Counted from the first letter of the stretch, positions 27,801 to 33,005 are shown. The stretch is DNA of 33,500 bases from Symbiodinium natans (GCA_905221605.1 CAJNDS010000222.1:64001-97500); one strand, 5' to 3'. Numbers and translations are program-made. Notes: a model not told the origin generated them from the letters alone.

Positions 27801-29160
27801 TACAAGCAGCCCGAAAGCACCTTCCCTACTTCTGAGGGCGGCGCGAGGACTAGGGGGCTTAAGGGTTTAGGGGCTGGGGTCCATACGGGTTTGGGGGGCC
27901 TTTAGGGGTTTGGAAATCAGGGTCTACAGGGTTCCGGGTTTGTATGGCGTAGGTTTGGGTTAGCGCGGGAATCTGAGTGTAGGTTAAGGGTTTTGGGATT
28001 GAGTATGGCAAGTATAGAGGCTTAGGGTTGGGCTGCCACGCCGCTGCAGCAGCTATCGGCTTAGGTGCTTAAGGGCTTTTGGGAGGGTTGAAGGTTTAGG
28101 GCTGCTCTTTAGGGTTCAGGGGTGGGGCTGCTTTGGTGGTGGCGGCAACCACGACGCACGCAGCGCCGGCAGCAGCCGTCTCCAGTGTCTTCTTCGAGCT
28201 TCACCCACAACCGATAATACCTGCAGTAAACTCCAACAAGTTGGAACATCCTTTTCCCCATACCCCACAAGGCATACCAAAGGGAATCTCAGCTCTAATC
28301 ATCCTTAAACCATGCTCCAACTGTATGGAGTTTACTGTAGGCTCTGAAATGAAGCCGCACAGCCTGCATACAGTCTAAACCCCAAACCCGCCAAACTTGC
28401 CCCAAACCCTCGGGCCGTATGAAACTGTAAAGGAGATGCCCTTCAAAAAACTCCCCTTTAACTACACCGTCCGCTCGAAGCCCCTACTTGGAGGCTCATG
28501 GGCACTTATGAATGGGGTTATAAATCGGGTGACTATAGCTCTTATCACCCTAATGAGAAATACCCATGAACCTCGAAGTAACATCTTAGGGTAGCTACAT
28601 GGTCCCTTAATATGGGTCCTTAAAACGGGAACCCCTTCAAAACCCCCTGTGAAACCCCATACTCAATCAAGGGCCCATTACTTCAGAACCCTTTAAAGGA
28701 GGTAAGGGGCCATTTTAAGGGCCCATGTTAATCACCCCAAACCCTAAAACCCTAAACCTTCAGCCCTAAACCCTAAATCCTAAACCGTAAACCCAAAACC
28801 CTAAACCCTAAACCCTAAACCCTAAACCCTCAACCCTGCCTAGCAAGCACTGCCACGGCCGCCCCCGCGGCCGCCATGCTGCCGGGCCGCGCAAAGACGA
28901 GGCGGTGGCCTCTCAGGAGGCTGAGGGTGTGCCCCTAAACTCTAAACCGAAAACCCAAACGCTAAAACCCCTTATTAAACCCTGAACCCTGAACCCTGAA
29001 CCCTGAGCCCTAAACCCTAAACCCTAAACCCTGAACCCTGAACCCTAAACCCTAAACCCGAAACCCTAAACCCTAAACCCTAAACCCTGAACCCTAAACC
29101 CGGCCTCGGCTGGATGGCCGGGTCATGGCGCCACATGGCGGCGACCGCCGCAGGAAAACA
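12371..29160 (-). CDS. DUF1415-family protein, 9-exon model interrupted by a retrotransposon in an intron
   Basis: Exons in transcript order: 29160-29100, 28909-28835, 27350-27271, 26969-26903, 25372-25332, 24729-24695, 14653-14559, 13241-13177, 12438-12371. Phase is conserved at all eight junctions (1,1,0,1,0,2,1,0). Donors are GT or GC; most acceptors are AG|G. Joined motifs follow the bacterial DUF1415 order: IIGLRLCPYA (family IGLnLCPFA), LRVVAS (vRyvVS), VLDDIVAEARF (LLe.l..El), TTLLAC (TTLLVhP), LKDFAAFHEFY (L.DFldYneFL), then VAFHP (vAsFHP). DUF1415 proteins are about 180 residues and of unknown function. The expected following segment (NRSPYPTlHLLRE) was not found. The N-terminus is uncertain: ATGs at 29183 (Arg/Ser-rich start, another frame), 29136 and 28877 are all possible. 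The intron 24694-14654 is about 10 kb because it contains the copia element. Confidence 0.65.
12490..12780 (+). repeat. degenerate TTTGGGG/TTTAGGG array
   Basis: Irregular mixture of TTTGGGG, TTTAGGG and TTCAGGG units near the 3' end of the intron 13176-12439. The other side of that intron (12970-13135) is CCCTAAA/CCCCAAA-rich, giving the inverted arrangement. Confidence 0.85.
13177..13241 (-). CDS. DUF1415 gene, exon with DF..F..F motif
   Basis: The acceptor is CCTCCAAG|TG and the donor GGGCGG|GTGGCT. 65 nt: the first two bases complete ATG with the A left by the upstream exon, then LRLKDFAAFHEFYVSELASG and a final Arg. This matches the L.DF.dY.eFL segment after TTLL in DUF1415. Confidence 0.65.
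13263..13467 (+). repeat. TTTAGGG array, ~29 units
   Basis: Begins with TTTAGGGG variants and becomes regular. It lies within 25 bp of the acceptor of exon 13177-13241, at the 3' end of intron 14558-13242. Confidence 0.95.
13495..13530. repeat. half copy of the hairpin family
   Basis: GATGTTCCCCCTTATACTAG and then CAGTCC, TCAATAGGGATT match the right arm of the 10438-10541 element in reverse orientation. The second arm is missing. Confidence 0.55.
14425..14556 (+). repeat. CCCTAAA array, ~18 units
   Basis: Directly abuts the donor side of exon 14559-14653, so in the gene's direction the intron starts GCAGGGTTTAGGG. The stretch 13531-14424 of the same intron is unique and repeat-degenerate sequence with no supported gene. 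Confidence 0.95.
14559..14653 (-). CDS. DUF1415 gene, exon with TTLL motif
   Basis: The acceptor AAACCAAAG|T lies at the edge of the TTTAGGG array. The donor CGAACA|GCAGGG is a GC donor. 95 nt encode AEMMFQAELLAASEKEVDAK followed by TTLLACAGAPN. It matches the ELxxL...TTLLV stretch of DUF1415. Phase is consistent on both sides. Confidence 0.7.
14659..14744 (+). repeat. TTTAGGG array split by the retrotransposon
   Basis: About 12 heptamers ending in AGGGT directly before the 5' LTR. Removing the element and one AGGGT copy restores an uninterrupted heptamer phase with 24002 onward. Confidence 0.93.
14740..14744 (+). repeat. target-site duplication, left copy
   Basis: AGGGT, matched by 24002-24006. 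The target is itself periodic, but the in-phase restoration of TTTAGGG after removing one copy supports a true 5-bp duplication. Confidence 0.8.
14745..15058 (+). repeat. 5' LTR (314 bp)
   Basis: TG...CA ends extended to a perfect 6-bp inverted pair TGTGAA/TTCACA. No TATA box is evident; TTTATT occurs near 14914. Compared with the 3' LTR it lacks CA after GGTCCA and has T instead of C in GGGCGGTACATGG. Confidence 0.97.
15060..15077 (+). promoter_or_regulatory. primer-binding site, initiator-Met tRNA type
   Basis: TGGTAGCGGAGCTACTGG starts two bases after the LTR (one intervening C). It is complementary to a tRNA 3' end of ...GCUACCA, as in eukaryotic initiator Met tRNAs, the usual primer of copia elements. 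The match beyond about 11 bases cannot be judged without the host tRNA. Confidence 0.7.
15168..20594 (+). CDS. Gag-protease-accessory-integrase(N) polyprotein
   Basis: 1808 codons from the first ATG; the frame is open from about 15099 and an in-frame TTG lies at 15150. Order, in residues: UBN2-type Gag about 20-215; Lys/Gly-rich stretch; zinc knuckle C-x2-C-x4-H-x4-C at 340-353; aspartic protease DTGAS at 498-502; Ser-rich spacer; Arg/Gly-rich stretch about 740-940 that looks like an out-of-frame shadow of the nested ORF 17383-17970; 2OG-Fe(II)-oxygenase-like module about 975-1160 (H1071, D1073, H1137, R1146); methyltransferase-like module about 1252-1470 (PEC, Cys1313); integrase zinc finger H1709-x4-H1714-x27-C1742-x2-C1745; first catalytic Asp D1772 in IGVDG. 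The frame stops soon after, because of a lesion in the integrase core. Confidence 0.9.
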   Translation: MATEASQSSGHSPSENTGSLQLPWHAIPRFTPGTTDVTEYSGKLEFLAAMWPREHMALLAPRAALLTEGTAFKKVSKLDAAKLKSTDDSGIRLLVSTLGGSWGKTALETKYDCFEKAIYGTLQKSDESNDSYLARHDVHFEELLSQGIKLEEVRAYILLRQSQLSSEDRKKIVVEMGGTLSYEKVCSAIRLLGSRFFADLQGHRTARTKVYDANYVEEPTPEDTERAFQASVTGHVEEAETELDQEYLDALIAADDPDATQIQAFEEELETFFQDVPALQDALVSYLEARGRLLAKKRSRGFWPIAKGSKSGGKPSKGAGKHKGKGSKEALLQRIAKSHCRNCGQRGHWKAECPRKINAATKNAGETLNVEETFATETIMPNDPEVMSSVPEEALSLEEAHFAEGLTRVQDVRDKIRSRIALIPLNLRRRVALFSRPHRPRSVGETSLTESPASVAKLSIPCPCPAHLRHSPWSKPKIPDRSCESALVQDTVLEAIVDTGASRCVMGKQLLNTFLSQLSKPVRGLVKVAKSAVKFRFGNNQTLESELRVLLPIKAGMSHVLWLSIEIVPGRTPLLFSKRAIKQLGGIVDTVQDLCHLQRLGKSLRLSTGPTGLYTLDLAKLCEESHQDASCQHVSEESVPKDSVQVALPQDSPAHAPKSQEDGSSVGKCIDADGFLSPSGCNSYVSKDNDTEQGCFNSVSAKPAERTDESPPFVTKLPSSQPVCVADSLTPSSIDPKSHGPEPQLRRFLVPGPWHALGATPGSHLDLHSRTIGIPGHADSRAVPSGFWKEDGRKDLRRGPGEQSRMGQVVLRSSSGQCQSEASCSADLHSQVCRTGRGNRGRAAKLTFGHRSTRSQDPGQLRQGSAQEQAQGGREAIASFRGRPVGRDLSDRARRFSRGGSGERPRWPDESHGTDHGAGPRGNSAAACDPAAILREVQVCQSELQEALKSSRMSTSSSRHWDKQEVEDHARSLVQRQATANELKRFLRSVPWHLLDASPASLTASSPTDTLKEPAYLTFGSFRHGGVQGITRVSKEFPWVTQALTRVLRLTDPQHPFTTVAISCNTSAPPHRDVHNLSGTSNLVVPLNYPSNGGEVWSADKAHPHQREHVVECNRQPLVGALNPLKCPMYLNPRSWHCTMPWEGNRVILIGFSLKTAERASVSDAEWLRQHGFPESADAPANCVDERPNSELPSPLRCELTTASSLTSSDVTSIAQDAAVACANAYARAEDAAWAVYQDSQLSYGVPKGKQLDLLEVYAYDNSQLTSWVNRLGGKARRFTRTDGDLSSPEGQRRLWDIIQQEQPRHIWMAPECRLWCSWTNLHFARSAKFRDELQHQRDVDQTHLRLCTKVYQWQCKHGRGFHLKQPSGSSMLSQENLRPIVEGTRKVIVHMCAFGLETPVSKRPIKKSTAILSTCANLIRSLVVKQCPGHAEHQVVAGKLRELGGASVSQFAGSYCQGFAKHVAKQMLVKPSETAFASNEAPPMTRKRFKTSVGTPSTQHHLPAQKRAADPSSLAHERGQPSRRVEPAPLPLHVELPFEVWRPVFSSAAQSITRNTTSLVSPRSELIGLIQQRLPEIQVLQVFVSKGARNLQSPLGALPQTVAPIRFSAGSRVRDASQEQYWCLGQDDRLNMPSERTRLRINPVHILLTVFGQQKSVPELARQTIPEKISPEQTSFPSDKHDIEAWAPPPMAFRNLSKEEKSTLIRVHANLGHPAPQTLSNHLRAAGADPSLVQAALEYQCDSCLESVEPRLQRPSKLSEPREFNDVIGVDGVSPGISRMSHGTSNSVPTNRACFGILDQFLVHLGR
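17383..17970 (+). CDS. nested ORF (195 aa) with ExoX-C-like motif and C-terminal coiled coil
   Basis: It lies wholly inside the polyprotein frame but one base out of register. The ATG has G at -3 and G at +4. In this frame the protein looks real: VEQLESLDMQTLGQFQVDFG, then KMVGKTFAEALESSPEWGKW, then YIRKYVEQAEAIEAVL, a Lys/Ala/Pro-rich linker (115-145), and a coiled-coil-like end (158-189). FGkkxxGKTFxEaLexxPeWxkW resembles the small C-terminal domain of exodeoxyribonuclease-X-like proteins (a GKxxGKT..ev....YxxWl pattern). The polyprotein frame here is Arg/Ser/Gly-rich and featureless, so this frame is probably the coding one. Alternatives: two compensating indels moved an in-frame domain out of register, or a captured gene. 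Confidence 0.6.
   Translation: MAQSPNSVGSSSLDLGTRLARLQDPTSTYTVEQLESLDMQTLGQFQVDFGKKMVGKTFAEALESSPEWGKWCCDHLQDSAKVKHRALLIYIRKYVEQAEAIEAVLQSSPSDTDPHDPRTRGSSAKAAPKSKPKVAAKPSQASAEDPWDVISAIEPDGSVVEDQVNALAGRMNHMEQIMEQVLGAIQQLHVTQQQS
20515..22143 (+). pseudogene. pol fragment: integrase core/C-terminus and start of RT (shifted frame)
   Basis: Continues integrase one base out of frame with the upstream ORF. LESLTNFWFTWAGNPRKIYL leads to the second catalytic Asp (20614, DPAGEF) and the Glu in GRLERHG (20716), a D-x33-E spacing. The first Asp is only about 44 codons upstream, shorter than the 50-60 usual, so a small deletion of 3n+2 bases is likely. GDWVLYWIRK...WHGPGRV (about 21090-21250) resembles the C-terminal chromatin/DNA-binding part. 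A long acidic linker follows (21260-21830), then the RT approach ERQLFAQAKDKEIQCW and SRWVLTWK. The frame ends at TAG 22141, and RT resumes in the original frame. Confidence 0.85.
22131..23612 (+). CDS. pol fragment: reverse transcriptase and RNase H
   Basis: KARLVVLGYQDP (from 22131) is the standard copia RT opening and is in the original Gag frame. The upstream pol fragment ends in another frame, so about one base was lost just before 22131. RT: FDIKTAF (Asp 22269) and the VDD box (22542-22550). RNase H: Asp 23007 (GDASFA), Glu 23166 (SAEAYAMS), Asp 23304 (TDCKS) and Asp 23451 in AADSLTK, a typical copia RNase H set. The ORF ends at TGA 23610-23612. There is no in-frame ATG at its start that would be used alone; it needs fusion with the upstream frames. 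Confidence 0.9.
   Translation, partial: KARLVVLGYQDPKLVEVMRDAPTLSREGRAVVLQSVASAKFTLTSFDIKTAFLRGKASADNSVGMEPPPELRQALKLKESEICQLLGNAYGRVDAPLLFYKELCKQLLALGFTRHPLEPCVFMLYTGHQLNGILGMQVDDGVGGGDTKFNAKLQELEKKLPFGSRKYRDFVFTGIHLQQLPDFSIRASQSSYVRNIPQIDIGRPRRMTPEAQINESERSKLRGLVGSLQYAVTHTRPDIAAKLGEVQSQITQATVQTLLLANKVLREAQEHHAVCIYFLPITPSELTFVSFGDASFASSKNLNSHQGALVCATDSRLNRNLEAPLSPLSWVSKKIPRVVRSTLSAEAYAMSKAVDLLGWLRAMWGVIHVPDFSWQKPTEGFKKLPTAVVVTDCKSLYDLVTRLAMPSCEEYRTTLEVLLIKQRCEENTCFRWIPTTLQAADSLTKAMDASLLRAVLSQSRFKLYDSDNTLDKAAQRQQAVQWISQNPHQLAQI
23686..24001 (+). repeat. 3' LTR (316 bp)
   Basis: Same TGTGAA...TTCACA ends as the 5' LTR, one substitution and a 2-bp indel apart. The 73 bases between the pol stop and this LTR contain no clear polypurine tract. 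Confidence 0.97.
24002..24006 (+). repeat. target-site duplication, right copy
   Basis: AGGGT, identical to 14740-14744. Confidence 0.8.
24003..24200 (+). repeat. dispersed repeat, copy 1
   Basis: Starts GGGTTTAGGGTCCGCC, then ACCCTGGCGGCGTGTTGGAT, a G-run, GGTCGGTGCACAATTTTTTC, GGAGGACCGC and GTAAACAGGCGG. The same blocks in the same order occur at 33219-33425. It may fold at CCGCC-N6-GGCGG. Minus-strand frames are open over part of both copies, but the spacing differs by indels, so coding is unlikely. Confidence 0.8.
24695..24729 (-). CDS. DUF1415 gene, 35-nt exon
   Basis: The acceptor is CCCTACCAG|GTG and the donor TTTGA|GCTGAG (GC). It encodes VLDDIVAEARF plus two bases completed to Asp by exon 14559-14653, about 10 kb away across the retrotransposon. 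It matches the LLe.l..El segment of DUF1415. Confidence 0.65.
24735..24821 (+). repeat. TTGAGGG variant array, ~10 units
   Basis: After two TTTGGGG/TTTAGGG units the heptamer becomes a uniform TTGAGGG block, followed by degenerate GGGTGT/CTAGGGTG units to about 24960. Confidence 0.92.
25332..25372 (-). CDS. DUF1415 gene, 41-nt exon
   Basis: The acceptor is AGACCAG|GA and the donor CCACAG|GTGCTT. It encodes LRVVASDGRTGPQ, matching the vRyvVSxA segment of DUF1415. It starts with two bases that complete the single base left by exon 26903-26969 and ends in phase 0, as the next exon needs. Confidence 0.65.
25425..25682 (+). repeat. TTTAGGG array switching to a TTTGGGG block
   Basis: About 20 TTTAGGG heptamers (to about 25595) change abruptly into about 12 TTTGGGG units (25600-25682). 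It lies at the 3' end of intron 26902-25373. Confidence 0.95.
25808..25905. mobile_element. 98-bp hairpin, family copy 3
   Basis: Left arm GGGATGTTCC...CTAACAGCCCTGAATGGGGA and right arm with TCCCCATTAAGGACTG...GGAATATCCC are imperfect inverted copies, about 40 bp each. It shares the TACTAACAG(T/C)CC core with the 10438 and 13495 copies. Confidence 0.55.
26180..26256 (+). repeat. CCCTAAA array
   Basis: Degenerate heptamers facing the TTTAGGG array at 26379-26485 across a 120-bp unique island in the same intron. Confidence 0.9.
26379..26485 (+). repeat. TTTAGGG array, ~15 units
   Basis: Regular heptamers within the DUF1415-gene intron 26902-25373. The following 26486-26830 is unique sequence without a supported gene. 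Confidence 0.95.
26903..26969 (-). CDS. DUF1415 gene, exon with GLxLCPxA signature
   Basis: The acceptor is CAGTCTAG|GTC and the donor CGAA|GCCAGG (GC donor; a GT donor at 26897 would give another phase). It encodes VDSMIIGLRLCPYAQPARDA plus Gly-Arg. IGLxLCPxA is the strongest family signature of DUF1415. Poly-C and CCCTAAA units lie left of it, TTTAGGG units (26985-27046) right of it. Confidence 0.7.
27160..27262 (+). repeat. CCCCAAA/CCCTAAA array
   Basis: Mixed heptamers directly left of the candidate exon 27271-27350. Confidence 0.9.
27271..27350 (-). CDS. candidate DUF1415-gene exon, Ala/Pro-rich linker
   Basis: The minus strand has AAGACAG|GC and AGCAGG|GTGTAT. Phase fits both neighbours (2 nt in, 0 out). 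It encodes GAPVSAPGAPRAATAPQSAN and GQPDSR. It is low-complexity, so its support comes mainly from splice signals and phase. Confidence 0.4.
27385..27580 (+). repeat. 9-bp tandem repeat GGGTKCATA
   Basis: About 20 copies of GGGTGCATA and GGGTTCATA follow TTTAGGG units. The period of 9 keeps frames open on both strands (Met-Asn-Pro and Val-His-Arg repeats), which is not evidence of coding. Confidence 0.95.
27601..28736. other. intron-like stretch without a supported gene
   Basis: Unique sequence with degenerate heptamers and direct repeats such as AAGGGCCCAT (28672 and 28718). No exon with both splice signals and phase was found. Confidence 0.4.
28737..28838 (+). repeat. CCCTAAA array
   Basis: Degenerate to regular heptamers ending in CCCTCAACCCTG at the donor side of the exon 28835-28909. 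Confidence 0.9.
28835..28909 (-). CDS. candidate DUF1415-gene exon near the N-terminus
   Basis: The acceptor is CTGAGAG|GC and the donor CAGG|GTTGAGG. It encodes HRLVFARPGSMAAAGAAVAV and LARQ. The internal ATG at 28877 (MAAAGAAVAVLARQ) could instead be the start codon. Phase fits both neighbours. Confidence 0.4.
28935..29099 (+). repeat. CCCTAAA/CCCTGAA array
   Basis: Mixed heptamers separating the two N-terminal exon candidates of the DUF1415 gene. Confidence 0.88.
29100..29160 (-). CDS. candidate first coding exon of the DUF1415 gene
   Basis: With acceptor CCCCAAG|T and donor GGCCGG|GTTTAG it encodes CFPAAVAAMWRHDPAIQPRP and fits the next exon in phase. Another frame from the ATG at 29183 gives MACSAAPSVFLRRSPP, an Arg/Ser/Ala-rich start like an organelle targeting peptide, but the phase to the next exon is then unclear. 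Confidence 0.3.
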
Positions 29161-29210
29161 CTTGGGGCCGCAGAGCAGGCCATTTGCCGCGAGAGAGGTT
29201 GGGGGACAGT

Positions 29211-29352
29211 TTAGGGTTTAGGGTTTAGGATCTAGGGTTAGGGTTTAGGGTTTAGGGTTTAGGGTTTAGGGTTTAGGGTTTAGGGTTTAGGGTTTAGGGT
29301 TTAGGGTTTAGGGTTTAGGGTTTAGGGTTTAGGGTTTAGGGTTTAGGGTTAG
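29211..29352 (+). repeat. TTTAGGG array, ~19 units
   Basis: Nearly regular heptamers, right of the first DUF1415-gene exon candidate. Confidence 0.95.
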
Positions 29353-30232
29353 GGACAGGGGTGAGGAGAGGGGTGGGGTTTGAGGTTTGGTCCTGTGGGT
29401 TTCTGCGTGCCATAGAACTAGCAGGTTAGGCTTCTAGGGAGCTAGGGTGCTAGGGTGCCAGGGTTCTAGGGTTCTAGGGTTCTAGGGTTCTCGGGTTTGG
29501 GGTGTTTTTCTGCTCACATGCAGCTGGACAGCTTAGCTCCGGTTCAGTTGCCAAACGTCTCTCGGGGTGGCCAGAGAGAAGGAAAGCCCTCCTTTGATTG
29601 TAAACAGTCGAGTATTGATTGGTTCTTTCTCTTCTTACCTGTTTCTCTGGTTATCTTCGTCTTTGTCTTGGTGCTTCTTGACTTCTTTTTTTAATCTCTC
29701 TCTCTCTCTCTCCGGGCTCTTGTGCGTGTTGCCGTTGCCGTTGTTCTTGCTCTCGTTCTTCATGTTGCTGTTGCTGCTGCGACTGGGTGCTTGAGGACAA
29801 ACACGCGGAACAGTCCGATGTGGTTCAGGGGTTCAGGGTCCCTGCACGAGAACTCGGATCCCGGGTTCCAGGTCTTGGAATCTACAGACTCTGTCCTAGT
29901 CCGAGGTTTCTTGTTTTCCCTAAACTGGTAGATATCCATAAGCCAGACAATTCTGATCCAGGCTCCCTTCATCTAAACCTTGTCCGGGTTTGGGGATGTC
30001 CTGCTGCAGCAGGCACGAATGAAGCACTACATCTGGCCAGTTCTCTTTGGCAGCAACAAACAAGCCATCTCAGCCTTGAGGACCTCCAAACGACGGGTCC
30101 CAGCACCAACAACCACCCGAAGTGTTGCTTCAACACACGCAGCGCCGGAACAATAATACACAATAATATCAGTTCAATACACAGCAGTACATAGCGATAT
30201 GCCATAATAATAGATGTGCAGACATACTAATC
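29353..30232. other. putative intergenic stretch
   Basis: Starts with degenerate CTAGGGTG/TTCTAGGG units (29430-29490). A pyrimidine-rich segment with (CT)n (29690-29712) and Val/Leu-rich frames follows. It lies between the candidate stop of the right-hand gene (30233) and the start of the DUF1415 gene. The open frames here have no recognised family. Confidence 0.4.
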
Positions 30233-30400
30233 CTACAAATACCAATTATGTACAAGCAAGAATCTTCTGGGTAGCAAAGCGGCCTTGATGCGAGCCGCCA
30301 GGGCGCTCTTGTCTGTCTCAAGCCAGGTTACCATGTCCTGGTACGCTTCGAAGACACCCGGTGCATTCCCCAACGTCTTTACGTTTAAGGCTAGACTTCG
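30233..30400 (-). CDS. candidate 3'-terminal exon of a third gene
   Basis: The acceptor is AATTTAG|CGA, followed by 55 codons and TAG at 30235-30233. The encoded ALNVKTLGNAPGVFEAYQDM, VTWLETDKSALAARIKAALL and PRRF look like a soluble helical segment with a real C-terminus. Family unrecognised. The location just upstream of the DUF1415 gene on the same strand fits unidirectional gene order. Confidence 0.45.
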   Translation of the reverse strand, partial: RSLALNVKTLGNAPGVFEAYQDMVTWLETDKSALAARIKAALLPRRFLLVHNWYL

Positions 30401-30550
30401 CTAAATTACCCACGGAAACCGTCCTTAATTTCTGCCGTGCGCGCCATTTACATTAGGGAGCGGATTGCAACGGACTGGCGGCTTTGCCATTTTTCTTTCA
30501 TGCCCCACAGGTCTGTGTCGTTTTGGATCTACATCAGGCTTAAGTGTGTG

Positions 30551-30609
30551 CATATAGATATATATATATATATACTATATATATATATATATTGTGTGTG
30601 TGTGTGTTT
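30551..30609 (+). repeat. (TA)n-(TG)n microsatellite
   Basis: TA dinucleotides with one CTA interruption change into TG dinucleotides. Confidence 0.95.
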
Positions 30610-31419
30610 GTATACTTTGGTTTGCCGGCTTCGAAGCCACCTGTTCGAGAAGGCTTGCGGTGTCAGCAGGTTGTACACTGGTTGTCAGCTGCCAAGAAGA
30701 GGGTTCCCCCGCCTACCCCTGCAGCTGGACCTCCAGGCCTAAACGGGGCGCCGGAGAAAAGACTGTGGGGAGCCTCAACGAAGTCCCGGAATTCCACGTT
30801 TGCTCCACTTTTGTTCGAAGCACCTTCTTATAAATGCGCACGAAAAAGCTCCCAACAAAAGGGAACCAAGGGCTGTTACCCATGCGGCAAAGAACGGGGC
30901 ACTTGCATGGGGGATTCATCGCTCCAATGCTACTTTGGTTTCGGGTTTTGGGTTGAGGGTTGAGGGTTTAGGGAGTACAATAAAGATGCAGATGCAAACA
31001 GTTGATGAGCCAGACAAGGTACACATGAGCCGTGAGAACACAAAATGAACACGCCGCCTTCCTGTCGTTTTGCTTGCTCATTCAGCAGATTCACGCTATG
31101 CTTGTTCGGTCGTTTCCCACACTCCACTTGGCACTTTCATTCAAGCTACGAGGTTCCCCTGTACTTTGAGTATGCGGAAAAAGGAAGCCATTCTCTAGGA
31201 ATTAGGCAGGACGACACTTCGTCTACTTCAGATTTTGTGGGTGGTGGGGAGTCATCCCGCCTTCTCCATAGACGGCTAGCACACCGGGACCCCGCCCATG
31301 CAGATAGAGTGATGTGTAATTATCCGCGTGGATGACATTCTCCACCACGTGGGTCATGTAAAATGCACATACTCAGTGCACTCCGCGACACCGCAACATG
31401 TTGAAGTCTGCAGTCACCT
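30610..31419. other. stretch without a supported gene
   Basis: Mostly unique sequence with a few TTGAGGG units near 30953. Plus-strand frames are open for up to 139 codons (30544-30963) but begin in the microsatellite and match no family I know. Confidence 0.4.
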
Positions 31420-31556
31420 TAATCCCTAAACCCTAAACCCCAGACCCCAAACCCCAAACCCCAAACCCCAAACCCCAAACCCCAAACCCCAAACCCCAAA
31501 CCCCAAACCCCAAACCCCAAACCCCAAACCCCAAACCAAACCCTAAACCCTAAATC
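31420..31556 (+). repeat. CCCCAAA variant array, ~13 units
   Basis: A homogeneous CCCCAAA block (31439-31535) bounded by CCCTAAA units. It is the mirror of the TTTGGGG block at 25600-25682. Confidence 0.95.
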
Positions 31557-32116
31557 CTACTGTACCTGGCAAGTCGAAACTTTCACCCTGCCCATGCAAG
31601 GGGCACTACTGGGCTTGCTACTTGGACAGTTCTCTGCATTCTGATGCCTTCTGGGGTACCAAAATTGCACGGCCCCATCTTAAAAAGGGGTCCCAAATGG
31701 GATCCTAGGTGAGGGTAGAGGTCTCAGGGATACCATACCAACAGATGTTAACAGTTGGCCCCCAAAAACTTGTGCGTGCAGTTCACTCCCCGGCTCCAGC
31801 CCTCCCCACCCTCTCCTCCAAGGCGATTCGCCCGTTCTTGGCCAGGGTAGTCAGGGAGGGTTTAGGGTTTAGGGTTTGGGGTTTAGGCTTTAAGGGCTTA
31901 GGGCGACTCCGGCTTTGACCTTGGAGCCCTAAGGTTGCACCCTTGGGTTTTTGGGGATCTATTTCTTCAGACTGTTGGGAGTAGGCGCGTCTTGTTAAGG
32001 GCTCCAACGGCACGTAAACGCGCGCCGGCGACGCCCCGGCCACATCGGTATTTACAGTGTTTTCGGTGCCCTGCACATGGAAAAGCACACGCCTGCCACG
32101 TTTTCCGCCAGTGTGT

Positions 32117-32297
32117 GCGAATGGCCAGAGCATCCATGCTCGCACGATGAGAACGTCCGTGTTACCAGCGCGTGCGAATGGCCAGGGCATCCATGCTCGC
32201 ACGATGAGAACGCCCGTGTTACCAGTGCGTGCGAATGGCAAGAGCATCCATGCCCGCACGATGAGCACGTCCGTGTCACCAGTGCGTGCGAATGGAG
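32117..32297 (+). repeat. 57-bp minisatellite, three units plus part
   Basis: GCGAATGG recurs at 32117, 32174, 32231 and 32288. The unit contains CATCCATGCTCGCACGATGA and CCGTGTTACCAG. Because 57 is a multiple of three, several frames on both strands stay open with a 19-residue repeat. Confidence 0.93.
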
Positions 32298-32333
32298 AAC
32301 TGGCTGAAGCTCTGAAAAAAGAGTGCTTCCGAC

Positions 32334-32418
32334 CGCCCTCATGTCGCCCAAACCTAGGCCCCAGCGCATTTTAGTCAATTGTTCCTTCAATTTTCGGTCC
32401 GCTGCACTCTCACCATCC
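32334..32418 (-). CDS. exon-like island of the right-hand gene
   Basis: The minus strand has AGTCAG|G and AGGGCG|GTCGG. 1 nt plus 28 codons encode DGESAADRKLKEQLTKMRWG and LGLGDMRA. Composition is protein-like with good splice signals; family unknown. Confidence 0.4.
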
Positions 32419-32889
32419 CTGACTCTCAAAGCTCCGAAATACTGCCACTGCCACGTTATTTGCCTTTGCCGTCTACAAAGCGGCCTTTTGGGCGCGCGTT
32501 TGCGCACCGTTGGAACGTTAAGGGCTCCCTACTCTACAGATCCTTGTGACTTGCTAAGAGAGCACGTTTCTGCGCGTGTGCATGTCCTTCTTGAAACCCT
32601 AAAAAAAACCCCAAACCCTAAACCCTGAGTCTAAACCCTGAACCCCCCGCCTTCTGATCCAAGACGCGCCCGTTTTACCCACATCCGTGCCCTCTACTGG
32701 GCTCAGGGCTGAAGGTTTAGGGACTCAGCTTTACCATTGATGCTTCACCCTGGCCCAAAGCTCTACAACTTTGGAGATCTGTACCCTACCTCGGCCCACT
32801 GTGACCTAAATCCTAGAATCCTTAAAGAGCCGAGCGTCCTAAACCCACAAGATCTCCAAAGCCAAAATCTTACAATCCCTCGACCTAAA

Positions 32890-33005
32890 ACCAAAAAACC
32901 TCAACCCTAAACCTAAAGCTTAAACTCTAAACCCCACTGAACCCTGAACCCTGAACCCCCAACCCTAAGCCCCAAACCCTAAACCCCAAACCCTAAACCC
33001 TAAAC
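32890..33005 (+). repeat. CCCTAAA/CCCTGAA array
   Basis: Heptamers ending next to the exon-like island 33006-33083, providing its GTTTAG donor in the gene's direction. Confidence 0.88.

Noticed and set aside
29567-29931. Signal-peptide-like Val/Ala/Leu frames
   Set aside because: They derive from a pyrimidine-rich low-complexity stretch, and the start codons are not convincing.
31783-32507. Long open frames over the 57-bp repeat on both strands
   Set aside because: Opening of several frames follows from a stop-free unit whose length is a multiple of three.
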